DNA of 64,000 bases from Geobacillus thermoleovorans (GTDB lineage Bacteria; Bacillota; Bacilli; Bacillales; Anoxybacillaceae): NCBI RefSeq assembly GCF_001610955.1, contig NZ_CP014335.1, positions 1,653,001 to 1,717,000 on the forward strand. Reading direction: 5' to 3'. The notes under the pieces are model-generated. The model was given only the letters and a program-made list of their open reading frames with translations, had not been told where the DNA came from and searched no databases. Shown one piece after another: positions 43,727 through 52,650 of this stretch; within the stretch, counting starts at the first letter, position 1, and each line of letters starts with the position of its first letter. The position numbers and the translations under genes were made by a program.

Positions 43727-44242
43727 TTACTGCCCGGCGAACAGCTGCAATTGTTCAAGTGATGAAACCATATACGGCACCATCTCCGGCAAATCGGCGG
43801 CGTTTTCCTCATAAATGAGGCGTGCAAATTCGACCACGGCTTCATTTTCATACGGGCCGCGTTCATGTGGAAATGGAAAGCGGAGCGTTTGCCGGATGAT
43901 TCGCTCCTCCCCCCAAATCGTCCGCAGCGTTCCTTCAATGAGCGCACAAACGGACGAGCGGCGAACCGGAAGGGTAAACAGAAGAGCGAGCCGACAGCCG
44001 GCCCGGCCGTGATAGAGCCGCTCATTGACCAGCTCAGCAAAATCAAGCGAAAGCCGCGCGGTGCAGACGACGAGCGGATCGGGCGCATCATTCAGCCGAA
44101 ATGAAATGGCGTACTCCCGAAACAAACGGGCCAAATCGACAAGGTCGCGGCGCTCGACCACGGCAATGCGCCCTTGCAAATCCGCGTCATATACCGCCCC
44201 TTCCAACACCGTTTTTAAATTGTCAAAGGCTGTCGGATCCAA
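43727..44242 (-). CDS. Conserved hypothetical protein
   Basis: 171 residues from TTG 44242, 8 bases after AAAGGGGG (an upstream GTG at 44266 has no site). It looks globular and soluble with alternating strands and helices (IAVVERRDLVDLARLFREYA, PLVVCTARLSLDFAELVNER, RLALLFTLPVRRSSVCALIE). I do not recognise the family and see no catalytic motif. It lies between bsaA and divergent metA and could share the bsaA transcript. Confidence 0.6.
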   Translation of the reverse strand: MDPTAFDNLKTVLEGAVYDADLQGRIAVVERRDLVDLARLFREYAISFRLNDAPDPLVVCTARLSLDFAELVNERLYHGRAGCRLALLFTLPVRRSSVCALIEGTLRTIWGEERIIRQTLRFPFPHERGPYENEAVVEFARLIYEENAADLPEMVPYMVSSLEQLQLFAGQ

Positions 44243-44292
44243 TCGGAATTCCCCCTTTTTGTTCACCAGCTGTTTAAGGTCAAAAAAATCAA

Positions 44293-44321
44293 TTGAAGAA
44301 TGTTGACAAAGTTTTTATAAT
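44293..44321 (+). promoter_or_regulatory. Sigma-A promoter of metA
   Basis: TTGAAG (44293-44298), a 17-base spacer and TATAAT (44316-44321). The leader is only about 35 bases, too short for an S-box riboswitch. Confidence 0.65.
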
Positions 44322-44361
44322 TAAGGTATTTAGTAACGAGACAGAAACGGAGGGGACACCA

Positions 44362-45270
44362 TTGCCAATCAACATTCCAAAAGACTTGCCGGCGAAAGAA
44401 ATACTCGAACAGGAAAACATTTTCGTGATGGACGAAGAACGGGCTTACTCCCAAGACATCCGGCCGCTCAACATCATCATTTTAAACTTGATGCCCGAAA
44501 AAGAAAAAGCAGAGACACAGTTGCTGCGGCTGCTTGGCAACTCGCCGCTGCAAGTGAACGTCACCTTTTTGCGCCCGGCGACCCATGAGCCGAAAACGAC
44601 AAGCAAACATCATTTAGAACAATTTTACACGATTTTCCCGCACATCCGCCATCGCAAGTTCGACGGAATGATCATCACCGGAGCCCCGGTCGAGCAATTG
44701 CCGTTCGAAGAAGTTACGTATTGGGATGAGCTGACCGATATCATGGAATGGACGAAAACGAACGTCACGTCAACGTTGCACATTTGTTGGGGAGCACAAG
44801 CTGGCTTATACTATCACTACGGCATTCCGAAATACCCATTGCCGGAAAAATGCTTCGGTGTGTTCAACCATACGGTGGAAGCGAAAAACGTGAAACTATT
44901 GCGCGGTTTTGACGATGTGTTCCGCATGCCGCACTCCCGCCATACCGACGTCAAGCGCGAAGACATCGAAAAAGTGCCAGATCTCACAATTTTGTCCATG
45001 TCCGACAAAGCCGGCGTTTGCCTCGTTGCATCGAACGACGGGCGCCGCATTTTCTTAACGGGTCATCCAGAATATGATGCGACAACGCTCAAAGAAGAAT
45101 ATGAACGCGACTTGGCGAAAGGGCTGCCGATTCACATCCCAGAATCATACTTTCCCAATGATGACCCAAGCCAGCCGCCGCTGAACACATGGCGCTCGCA
45201 TGCCAATTTACTGTTTGTCAACTGGCTGAACTATTACGTGTATCAAGAAACGCCTTATGAATGGGAATGA
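44362..45270 (+). CDS. metA: Homoserine O-acetyltransferase
   Basis: Acylates homoserine in methionine synthesis. 302 residues from TTG 44362 ([15 protein letters not shown]), 8 bases after GGAGGGG, matching relatives; an open frame of 23 codons upstream contains the promoter. Catalytic Cys142 is in [10 protein letters not shown], with His232 and Glu234 in TGHPEYD. Residue 111 is Glu ([12 protein letters not shown]), which in Bacillus enzymes marks acetyl-CoA rather than succinyl-CoA use. A terminator follows at 45308. Confidence 0.94.
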   Translation: MPINIPKDLPAKEILEQENIFVMDEERAYSQDIRPLNIIILNLMPEKEKAETQLLRLLGNSPLQVNVTFLRPATHEPKTTSKHHLEQFYTIFPHIRHRKFDGMIITGAPVEQLPFEEVTYWDELTDIMEWTKTNVTSTLHICWGAQAGLYYHYGIPKYPLPEKCFGVFNHTVEAKNVKLLRGFDDVFRMPHSRHTDVKREDIEKVPDLTILSMSDKAGVCLVASNDGRRIFLTGHPEYDATTLKEEYERDLAKGLPIHIPESYFPNDDPSQPPLNTWRSHANLLFVNWLNYYVYQETPYEWE

Positions 45271-45307
45271 AATCAATATATGCAATCATTTCACTTGAAC
45301 CATCCCG

Positions 45308-45344
45308 AAAAAACGCCTTGCTGAAACATATGCAAGGCGTTTTT
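45308..45344 (+). terminator. Terminator of metA
   Basis: AAAAACGCCTTGC, a 10-base loop and GCAAGGCGTTTTT. Confidence 0.88.
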
Positions 45345-45439
45345 CTCATTTTGGCCGATTGTTTTCGTGTTTCGACAATCGCCCTGTTCTTTTAGTTTTT
45401 TTTGACATACAATACGATAGATTCCACCAGGAGGTGAAC

Positions 45440-45541
45440 ATGATGGGCGCTTGGCATGGAAACAGCTTTGCGTTGATTGTCGTTCTGTTTATTTTGTTGA
45501 TTATTGTTGGATGTGCCTGCTTGGGCGGATATGCCTACTAA
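45440..45541 (+). CDS. YjcZ-family small sporulation protein
   Basis: 33 residues: MMGAWHGNSFALIVVLFILL followed by IIVGCACLGGYAY. The SFALIVVLFILLIIVG helix is the signature of the YjcZ sporulation family, whose role is unknown. AGGAGGTG lies 3-4 bases before the first ATG and 6-7 before the second, so the second (45443) may be the true start. Single gene. Confidence 0.85.
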   Translation: MMGAWHGNSFALIVVLFILLIIVGCACLGGYAY

Positions 45542-45726
45542 CCGAAATCACTGATTGCCTTCATCCGGCCGCCGTGTTTGCCAGCATCCGGCCGGCTTGC
45601 AGCGGGAAAGCGGGAACACGAACGCTTCCCGCTTTTTTTATGCTGGGCTGTAGACAACCATGCATAGGAATGAAGGCATCGTCCATGCTAAACGTATGAC
45701 AACGGCAGCCAAAGGAGGTGGAGCTC

Positions 45727-45876
45727 ATGACGAAACGCCCAAACAACGGCAGCCGCAATCAAAACGCGCCAACGCAAGATCCGATGGCCTTGCTTCGCGG
45801 CCCGGTTTCCGGCGATAACAGCAAAGGACGTCGGCAAAACAAAATCCAAAATGACAAAACCGATGAAAATGCCTAA
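45727..45876 (+). CDS. Small hydrophilic protein, unknown
   Basis: 49 residues, MTKRPNNGSRNQNAPTQDPM onwards, rich in Asn, Gln, Lys and Asp with no hydrophobic core. AAAGGAGGTGG precedes the ATG at ideal spacing and a terminator follows, so it is a real gene. The composition recalls small acid-soluble or other spore proteins, but I cannot match it to one. Confidence 0.65.
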   Translation: MTKRPNNGSRNQNAPTQDPMALLRGPVSGDNSKGRRQNKIQNDKTDENA

Positions 45877-45881
45877 CCTGC

Positions 45882-45912
45882 AAAAAAGCGGCCGTTTTTT
45901 AGCCGCTTTTTT
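45882..45912. terminator. Bidirectional terminator
   Basis: AAAAAAGCGGC, a 9-base loop and GCCGCTTTTTT. It ends both the small gene and the long cobalamin operon arriving from the right. Confidence 0.88.
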
Positions 45913-45916
45913 GCTT

Positions 45917-46462
45917 CTAAAATTCAATCCCTTTCATCGCGGTCCTTCCTTGTTCATAGTCATGCTTGATGAGCTTCATTTCCGTAACGATATCGGCAGC
46001 CGCCATCAGCTCAGGGCGCGCCGCGCGCCCCGTGATGACAAGATGGAGCGACGGCGGGCGCGTGCGGATCAGCTCGAGCACCTCGCTGACTGATACGATA
46101 TCTTCAACGGGAAAGCGGTCAATGACCAACACATTGTTCAGTTCATCGAGCACAATCATATCATACCGTCCGGAATACACATATTCTTTGGCCACCGCCC
46201 AGGCACGCTTCAATGCTTCCCGGTGGATGTCCGGCGTTTTCGTCCATGTGAAGCCGGCGCCGAGCTGACGGACGTCGACGCCAAGGCGCTCTAGGGCCAA
46301 CTGCTCGCCGTATGTTCGTTCCGGCGATTTCAAAAACTGCAAAACCGCGACGTTCATTCCCCGGCCGACGGCACGCAGGGCAAGCCCCAATGCGGCCGTC
46401 GTTTTTCCTTTTCCGTCGCCCGTATAAACGATGACACGCCCGCTACGACGAGGCGTCGGCAT
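45917..46462 (-). CDS. btuR: Cob(I)yrinic acid a,c-diamide adenosyltransferase
   Basis: Attaches the adenosyl group to cobalt in corrinoids (CobA/CobO/BtuR type). 181 residues with the P-loop YTGDGKGKTTAALG at 13-26 and the VLDELNNVL segment. The last gene of the cobalamin operon. The ATG at 46462 follows AAGGGGG within the end of the SumT gene, overlapping it by 20 bases. Confidence 0.92.
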   Translation of the reverse strand: MPTPRRSGRVIVYTGDGKGKTTAALGLALRAVGRGMNVAVLQFLKSPERTYGEQLALERLGVDVRQLGAGFTWTKTPDIHREALKRAWAVAKEYVYSGRYDMIVLDELNNVLVIDRFPVEDIVSVSEVLELIRTRPPSLHLVITGRAARPELMAAADIVTEMKLIKHDYEQGRTAMKGIEF

Positions 46463-47213
46463 CGACCACGCCCCCTTGCCGCTCCGGAAACCATTGGAGC
46501 GTCTCACGCAGACGAACGACATCGCCGATGATGATGATGGCCGGATGGGAAATGCCCGCCTGTTCCGCCTCGTCTGACAGCGTCGAAAGCGTCGCCGCCA
46601 CCGTGCGCTGCCGCTCGGTCGTCCCCCATTCAATGATGGCCGCCGGCGTATCCGACGGCTTTCCGGCCGCCATCAAACGGCCGCAAATATCCGGCAAATT
46701 GGCCGCTCCCATGTAGACAATGATCGTATCGCATCCTCGAGTCAGCGCCTCCCAATCGATCCGCTCGCTCCGATGCCCGCTGACCATCGCCACCGAGGCG
46801 GCGTAATCACGGTGGGTGACCGGAATGCCGGCGTACGCCGGCACAGCGATGCCGGATGTCACCCCTGGAACGATTTCAAACGGAATTCCGGCTTTCACCA
46901 ACACTTCCGCCTCTTCACCAACGCGGCCAAAAATGCACGGATCGCCGCCTTTTAAGCGGACGACCGTTTTTCCTTGTTGCGCATGCCAAACGAGCAGCTC
47001 ATGAATTTGTTCTTGAACCGTGTCATGTTTTCCCGGCTCTTTGCCGCAGTAAAGAAGCTCAGCGTCCGGCTTCGCGTAGCGCAGCAGCTTACGGTTGATG
47101 AGTCGGTCGTAAATAATGACATCCGCCCGTTCTAGGCATTCGCGGCCGTAAACCGTGATGAGCTTTTCATCCCCCGGCCCAGCGCCGACTAAATACACTT
47201 TGCCGACGGTCAT
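46443..47213 (-). CDS. cobA: Uroporphyrinogen-III C-methyltransferase (SumT)
   Basis: Makes precorrin-2 from uroporphyrinogen III by two SAM-dependent methylations, the branch point to cobalamin and siroheme. 256 residues; GAGPGDEKLITVYG near the start, VVRLKGGDPCIFGRVGEEAE and VPGVTSGIAVPAYAGIPVTH are the family blocks. It has no CysG oxidase/ferrochelatase domain. The ATG at 47213 overlaps the cobT stop (ATGA). The same gene (cysGA) occupies this place in the B. megaterium operon. Confidence 0.93.
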   Translation of the reverse strand: MTVGKVYLVGAGPGDEKLITVYGRECLERADVIIYDRLINRKLLRYAKPDAELLYCGKEPGKHDTVQEQIHELLVWHAQQGKTVVRLKGGDPCIFGRVGEEAEVLVKAGIPFEIVPGVTSGIAVPAYAGIPVTHRDYAASVAMVSGHRSERIDWEALTRGCDTIIVYMGAANLPDICGRLMAAGKPSDTPAAIIEWGTTERQRTVAATLSTLSDEAEQAGISHPAIIIIGDVVRLRETLQWFPERQGGVVDADASS

Positions 47214-48268
47214 CGCCCCTTCTCCCCTTTCGCATTGGCCGTGGAAATGCCCGCCGAGGCGAACGTCGCCATTTCGTTCACCATCGCCATTGCTGAAATC
47301 AAGAGCGGAAACGCTACCGCCGCGCCGCTTCCTTCGCCAAGGCGCATGCCGAGATCCAAAAGCGGCTCCTTCTCTAGCAAACGAAGGGCTATACTGTGCC
47401 CCGGCTCTTGCGAACGATGGCCGGCAATCATATAGTCTGTGACGTTCACGGCAAACTGGCGGGCCACAAGGGCAGCCACTGTGCAAATAAAACCGTCAAG
47501 CAAAATCGGGATGCGCCGTTCGGCGGCTGCCAGCATCGCCCCGGCCATAGCAGCGATCTCCAACCCGCCGATTTTCGAAAGCCATTCAAGCGGCTTCGCC
47601 GGATCCGGCCGATGAAGCAAGAGCGCCCGTCGGATCACGTCCTGTTTATGGGCAAGCATTTCCTCCTTAATGCCGCTTCCTTTGCCAACGATGCGCTCAA
47701 GCGGCTCATCGGTCAACGTGGCCAATAAGGCGCTCGCGGCGGTCGTATTGCCGATGCCCATTTCGCCGACAATGAGCGTGCGGACGCCTTGTTCAATGAT
47801 GGACGCCGCCTGTTCGTAACCGACATGAAGCGCCTGTTCGGCCTCGGACGGCGTCATCGCTTCCGTTTCCGCGAAATTGTTCGTTCCCGGGCGCACCTTT
47901 TTCTGAATGACGCGCTCATCAGCAATCGGCACGGCGACACCGACATCAATCACCTGAAGCAACGCGCCGATTTGCCGGCTGAAGGCGTTGATCGCCGCTC
48001 CGCCGTTGGCAAAGTTGTACACCATTTGCGCCGTCACTTCGGCCGGATAGGCAGACACCCCTTCTTCCGTGACGCCATGATCGGCCGCAAACACGAGCAC
48101 TCCGGGCGGAGTGACGCGTGGAAGCAGCTCCCCGGTCATGCCGGCAAGCGTTGCCGCCACTTCTTCAAGACGGCCGAGGCTGCCGGGCGGTTTGGTCAAT
48201 TGATCGATATAGGCACGCGCTTGTTCAACCATTTCACGGTGGATCGGTGGGATGGAAACATTCATCAT
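47210..48268 (-). CDS. cobT: Nicotinate-nucleotide-dimethylbenzimidazole phosphoribosyltransferase
   Basis: Activates the lower ligand base (alpha-ribazole phosphate synthesis). 352 residues from ATG 48268 or 351 from 48265. KPPGSLGRLEEVAATLAGM, FAADHGVTEEGVSAYP, GEMGIGNTTAASALLA and RLGEGSGAAVAFPL with the catalytic glutamate are intact. The frame continues upstream without a stop into a TnpB fragment. The only ribosome-like sequence, GGGGGAT, is 13 bases before the ATG, so initiation may be weak or may occur upstream as a fusion. Confidence 0.92.
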   Translation of the reverse strand: MMNVSIPPIHREMVEQARAYIDQLTKPPGSLGRLEEVAATLAGMTGELLPRVTPPGVLVFAADHGVTEEGVSAYPAEVTAQMVYNFANGGAAINAFSRQIGALLQVIDVGVAVPIADERVIQKKVRPGTNNFAETEAMTPSEAEQALHVGYEQAASIIEQGVRTLIVGEMGIGNTTAASALLATLTDEPLERIVGKGSGIKEEMLAHKQDVIRRALLLHRPDPAKPLEWLSKIGGLEIAAMAGAMLAAAERRIPILLDGFICTVAALVARQFAVNVTDYMIAGHRSQEPGHSIALRLLEKEPLLDLGMRLGEGSGAAVAFPLLISAMAMVNEMATFASAGISTANAKGEKGR

Positions 48269-48658
48269 GGGCGCACAATATCCCCCATCAAGCGGGAATA
48301 TGCGCTTCCTCCTTTCTCGTCTATGATTGAGGGAACGCGTCAACTTTTCCATCCGAATCATGCCAACACCGTTGGCGAGGGCAAAACGGACGATTTGACG
48401 GCTGATTTTATGGTTTATATCCTTCATCCAGCAGGACTCTTTACGGCCGATTGTGCGAATCATATGGAGCTTCTTCGCTTTGCCCAACGTTCGCCGCAAA
48501 GCCGCATATCGTCGGCGAATGAAAGCGCATTGGCTGTCCTTGAAAAACAACGATTTCGTTCCAATGCTGGCAACGGCGATATAACGAAGTCCCAAATCAA
48601 CGCCCATTGCCTTGGTGTCTTCCCGTTGTTGGACTTCAACTGTGATCGCGACAGCCAA
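48269..48658 (-). pseudogene. TnpB (IS200/IS605 OrfB) fragment fused in frame to cobT
   Basis: The 130 codons ahead of cobT encode VGVDLG-type RuvC sequence: AMGVDLGLRYIAVASIGTKS, then IRRRYAALRRTLGKAKKLH, then WMKDINHKISRQIVRFA and GMIRMEKLTRSL. This is the middle of a TnpB RNA-guided nuclease with the first catalytic Asp and the Glu region, but the N-terminal third and the zinc-finger C-terminus are missing. The fragment begins inside the last codons of cbiP. It cannot be an active nuclease. Confidence 0.82.
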
Positions 48659-50147
48659 ATTGACGCATCATCTGTTCGATCCGCTCGACCGCCACGTGCT
48701 GGCGGACATGAGCGGCAAGCCGGTCGAACGCCTTTTCTTTGAGCGAGCGAAAGAGTCGGACGCCAGAAGGAGCGATTCCTTTTTGGCGGCGAATGTTGTT
48801 GAAAAACGCGGTGCGGAACGCATCGTTATGAAACAAATCGTGCATGTACGTGCCCAGCACCCGCTCATCACTGTGCTTCGCCCCTTCATGGCGGCCGTCC
48901 GCCTCAATAAGCGGCGCATAGCCAGGAAGCGGCGCCGAGCGGCCCATATGAATCTCGTATCCTTGCACCGAAAACCGCTCGCCCGCCCACGTAAGCATCC
49001 CTTCCGTACGGATCGTGATTTTCGTCCGCTCAAGCGTCGTTTCAATCGGCAGCAAACCAAGTCCTTTTACTTCGGGGAGCGGCGTCTCGACTCCATACGG
49101 ATCGCGGATGACAGCGCCAAGCATTTGGTAGCCGCCGCATAAGCCGACGACTCTCGCTTTTCCTTCATTGACAAGCGACACAATGCGGGAAGCGAGTCCT
49201 CTTTTCTTCATATAAATCAAGTCTTCGATCGTGTTTTTGCTGCCGGGAAGCACGATCACATCCGGCGCTCCAAGCTCGTCGACGTGCGTCACCAACCGGA
49301 CGCGGCAGTCCGGTTCTGCCAGCAGCGGGTCGATGTCGGTGAAATTGGCGATTTTCGGACAGCGGATGACAGCGACATCAATCGCTTCCTCTCCCCCGAC
49401 AGATGAAGCAAACCGCTCAAGCGACAGCGAATCTTCAGCATCGATCGCCAAATCAGGCAAATATGGAACGACGCCAAGCACCGGCACGCCGGTGTGTTGC
49501 TCAAACCAATCGAGCCCAGGCTTAAGCAGCGCCATATCGCCGCGAAACTTGTTAATGATGACCCCAATGACCCGCTTTCGGTCCTCAGGCTCAAGCAGCG
49601 ACAGCGTTCCAACGAGGCTCGCGAACACCCCGCCCCGCTCAATATCGCCGATCAACACGACCGGGGCGTTGGCGAGACGGGCGATGCGCATGTTGACCAA
49701 CTCGCGGTCGTTTAAGTTTACTTCCGCCGGGCTTCCCGCTCCTTCAATGACAATCCGGTCATACTCGTTCATCAACGTTTCGAGCGACTGACGGATGACG
49801 GCCAGCCCTTGGTGGAAAAACTCGTTCCGGTAAGCGAACGCCTGCATATTGCCGTACGGTTTGCCAAGCACAACGATTTGCGATTCATGCTCGCGGCTTG
49901 GCTTAATCAAAATCGGATTCATCTCAGCGCGCGCCGCCACTCCGGCCGCTTCGGCCTGAATTCCTTGCGCCCGTCCGATTTCGTTTCCGTCCGGCGTCAC
50001 GTAGGAGTTTAACGACATGTTTTGCGACTTGAACGGCGCCGTCTTCCAGCCGTCTTGGGCGAACATGCGGCAAAACGCGGTGGCGATGACGCTTTTGCCG
50101 GCATCAGAATGGGTGCCTTGAAACATAATCGGCAGCGCCTTAGCCAT
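48636..50147 (-). CDS. cbiP: Cobyric acid synthase
   Basis: Glutamine-dependent amidation of four carboxylates of adenosyl-cobyrinic acid diamide. 503 residues: N-terminal dethiobiotin-synthetase-like domain with GTHSDAGKS (11-19), and a C-terminal class I glutaminase domain with the nucleophile in GLCGGYQML and the histidine in YMHDLFH. The C-terminus (EQMMRQFGCRDHS) runs into the TnpB fragment, so the last few residues may derive from the insertion. The start overlaps cbiA by 8 bases. Confidence 0.94.
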   Translation of the reverse strand: MAKALPIMFQGTHSDAGKSVIATAFCRMFAQDGWKTAPFKSQNMSLNSYVTPDGNEIGRAQGIQAEAAGVAARAEMNPILIKPSREHESQIVVLGKPYGNMQAFAYRNEFFHQGLAVIRQSLETLMNEYDRIVIEGAGSPAEVNLNDRELVNMRIARLANAPVVLIGDIERGGVFASLVGTLSLLEPEDRKRVIGVIINKFRGDMALLKPGLDWFEQHTGVPVLGVVPYLPDLAIDAEDSLSLERFASSVGGEEAIDVAVIRCPKIANFTDIDPLLAEPDCRVRLVTHVDELGAPDVIVLPGSKNTIEDLIYMKKRGLASRIVSLVNEGKARVVGLCGGYQMLGAVIRDPYGVETPLPEVKGLGLLPIETTLERTKITIRTEGMLTWAGERFSVQGYEIHMGRSAPLPGYAPLIEADGRHEGAKHSDERVLGTYMHDLFHNDAFRTAFFNNIRRQKGIAPSGVRLFRSLKEKAFDRLAAHVRQHVAVERIEQMMRQFGCRDHS

Positions 50148-51504
50148 TGATGGTCACCTTCTCGCATTCGGCGAGCCACCGCTCAACCATCGCCGGGGCG
50201 GACGCGAAATGAAAATGGACATAGCCGGCGACAAGCCGGTGCGCCAAATAACCGTCAGGCTTCGTTCCTTTCCGGCCGCTCGTTTCGTAGGCAAACGGCG
50301 TCTCGCCCCGCGGTTCGTACACGGAATAGTGAAATTCATGCCCGCGCGCTGTTTCTCCTTCCGGCAATAGAAAATTTCCATTTCGACCGCGCACTTCGCG
50401 GTAGCCAAGCGCCGCGAGCTTCGTCTTCATCACGACCTTCCCCGGGATGACGCCCGCCATCTCATAGGCCGCACCGTCCGTCGCAACAAGCTGTTCGGTG
50501 AGAAACATAAACCCGCCGCATTCGGCCAACGTCGGCAACCCGTGTTCGATGGCGGCGCGGATCGACTGTTTGACCGCGGCTTGCCTGGCGAGCTCGGCGG
50601 CAAACTCTTCCGGAAACCCGCCGCCGATATACAATCCGTTCACCCCATCCGGAAGCGGCTCGCCGGCGAGCGGAGAAAAGTAGACAAGCTCCGCGCCGCA
50701 GGCAGAAAGCATCTCCAGATTCTCCGGATAGTAAAAATGAAAGGCGGCATCTTTGGCAACCGCCACGCGCACGCGATACGGCCGCGAAGGGCGAATGAGC
50801 GGCGCCGGAGAACAAAGGGCTGGCGCTTCTGCAATCGAAAGGAGCGTCTCCCAATCGATCGTGCGCGCCACCTTTCTCCCCAGTTCGGCAAAAAACGAAT
50901 CCAGTTCGCCGCGCTCCACCGACGGCACGAGCCCTAAATGGCGCTCTGGCAGCGCCAACGCTTCGTCTTGCGTGAGAAACCCGACGACCGGCACCCCGCA
51001 CGTTTGCTCGACCGCCGCTTTGACGAGCCGAAAATGCCCTTCGCTGCCGACGCGGTTGGCAAATACGCCGGCGAGGCGCACATCGGGGCGAAACGTTTGA
51101 AACCCATGGACGATGGCGGCGGCGCTGCGGGCCATGCCGGAACAATCGACGACAAGCAGCACCGGGCTTTCGGTCAACACGGCGATTTCAGCCGTCGACC
51201 CCTCGTCAGAAAGCGGCTGTTTCCCGTCAAACAGCCCCATCACCCCCTCGATGATGGCGATATCAGCCCCTTGACAACCGTTGGCGAGCACCGTTTTGAC
51301 CGCTTCGCTTCCCATCATCCAACTGTCCAAGTTGCGCGCCGGCCGGCCGGTCACAGCCGTATGGTAAGTCGGATCGATGTAGTCCGGGCCGCATTTAAAC
51401 CCTTGCACCGTATATCCTTGCTGCCTCATGGCCGCCATCAATCCAAGCGTCACGGTCGTTTTGCCGGCGCCGCTTCCCGGTGCGGCGATGACAAGCCGTC
51501 GCAT
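50140..51504 (-). CDS. cbiA: Cobyrinate a,c-diamide synthase
   Basis: Glutamine-dependent amidation of the a and c side chains of cobyrinic acid. 454 residues: P-loop APGSGAGKTT at 8-17, FKCGPDYIDPTYH, and the glutaminase domain with LAECGGFMFL and a C-terminal GYVHFHFAS. The ATG at 51504 follows AAAGGGGAAAG; a longer open frame upstream belongs to the cbiG region. It overlaps cbiG by 55 bases. Confidence 0.94.
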   Translation of the reverse strand: MRRLVIAAPGSGAGKTTVTLGLMAAMRQQGYTVQGFKCGPDYIDPTYHTAVTGRPARNLDSWMMGSEAVKTVLANGCQGADIAIIEGVMGLFDGKQPLSDEGSTAEIAVLTESPVLLVVDCSGMARSAAAIVHGFQTFRPDVRLAGVFANRVGSEGHFRLVKAAVEQTCGVPVVGFLTQDEALALPERHLGLVPSVERGELDSFFAELGRKVARTIDWETLLSIAEAPALCSPAPLIRPSRPYRVRVAVAKDAAFHFYYPENLEMLSACGAELVYFSPLAGEPLPDGVNGLYIGGGFPEEFAAELARQAAVKQSIRAAIEHGLPTLAECGGFMFLTEQLVATDGAAYEMAGVIPGKVVMKTKLAALGYREVRGRNGNFLLPEGETARGHEFHYSVYEPRGETPFAYETSGRKGTKPDGYLAHRLVAGYVHFHFASAPAMVERWLAECEKVTING

Positions 51505-52649
51505 GCCTCTTTCCCCTTTCCCTGCATGGTCGCTTTCTTTTGATGATCGATGAGCGCCACGGAAATCGTCACATTGCCGGACTTCTTTTTCACCAGCGCC
51601 AGCCGATCGGCCCCGCTGTACAATTTCGCCGCCGGCTCGCTCACCCCATACGCGCCGGTGTAGCGGTACACCGTTTCCGACGGCGCTTCGATCGACACCG
51701 TGTTCAGCTCTTCTGGCGTATACGCAACCAATTCCCATCTATATTTGTTGACTACCTCCAAAAGTCCTTGTTCATCCTTTTTCAAATCAATGGTGCACAC
51801 CGCTTTGACGCTTTTCATCGAAAAGCGCAGCTCATTGAGCGTCTCATGGATGACCGCTTCGATTTCGTCAGCCGATGTGCCGCGGTTGCAGCCGATGCCA
51901 AGCGCGATTACTTTCGGGCGATACAAAACGCCGTTTTGCAAAATGGCCTCTTCTTCCGGCGCAAGCAGGCGATGAGTGACCACAAGCGCGGCCGCCGGGC
52001 GGGCAGCGAGCGCTTCCGCGATCGAGCCGTACACGGCAATGTTTTTGGGCAATGGCCGCCCTTCCGGCCACCAGCCGGTTTCCCCCGACTCTTGCACGAT
52101 CGCGACAGGCTCTTCATTCACGACCGCGGCGCTCACCGGCGTCAGCTTGTCAGCTGATTCCCATTCCCAGCCGAACTGGCGACCGAACAGATCGACGGCG
52201 ATTGTCTGCTGCACGTCAGAAGCGGTCGTAATAACCGGGCGGGCGCTTAAAATGGCAGCAACGCGCCGCGTCAGTTCGTTCGCTCCGCCCAAATGGCCGG
52301 AAAGAACACTGATCACATGTTCAGCCTTATCATCGATCACCACGACCGCAGGATCGGTCTTTTTGTCTTTTAACAGCGGAGCGATCATCCGTACGACAGC
52401 GCCGAGCGAAATGATGCAAATGAGTCCGTCATAGCGGGCGAACAACTCCGGCAACAAGGCCCTGACGTTGCCGGAAAACAAGCGGATCCCGTGCTTGGCT
52501 TCATCGCCGCGGGCGAATTTATCCGTATAATAAACGTCCGCTCCCGCAAGAGCGCCTCCAAGGCGTCGGGCGATCTCGACCCCGTGTTTCGTAATGGCCA
52601 CGACAGCATAGGCGCCGTGTCTTTTGTTGTTCGCGGCAGCAACTCCCAC
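51450..52649 (-). CDS. cbiG: Cobalt-precorrin-5A hydrolase
   Basis: Opens the ring lactone and releases acetaldehyde, a step specific to the early-cobalt pathway. 399 residues; N-terminal and central domains (ICIISLGAVVRMIAPLLKDK, VISVLSGHLGGANELTR) and the C-terminal CobE-like domain (VIALGIGCNRGTSADEIEAV, VCTIDLKKDEQGL). The start is GTG 52649, 6 bases after GGGGGAG and 1 base after the cbiF stop. The C-terminal tail continues past the usual end into the cbiA start region. Confidence 0.92.
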   Translation of the reverse strand: MGVAAANNKRHGAYAVVAITKHGVEIARRLGGALAGADVYYTDKFARGDEAKHGIRLFSGNVRALLPELFARYDGLICIISLGAVVRMIAPLLKDKKTDPAVVVIDDKAEHVISVLSGHLGGANELTRRVAAILSARPVITTASDVQQTIAVDLFGRQFGWEWESADKLTPVSAAVVNEEPVAIVQESGETGWWPEGRPLPKNIAVYGSIAEALAARPAAALVVTHRLLAPEEEAILQNGVLYRPKVIALGIGCNRGTSADEIEAVIHETLNELRFSMKSVKAVCTIDLKKDEQGLLEVVNKYRWELVAYTPEELNTVSIEAPSETVYRYTGAYGVSEPAAKLYSGADRLALVKKKSGNVTISVALIDHQKKATMQGKGKEACDGLSSPHREAAPAKRP

Positions 52650-52650
52650 C

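Noticed and set aside
44243..44361. A SAM (S-box) riboswitch ahead of metA
   Set aside because: Promoter to start codon is only about 40 bases and contains no aptamer-like structure.
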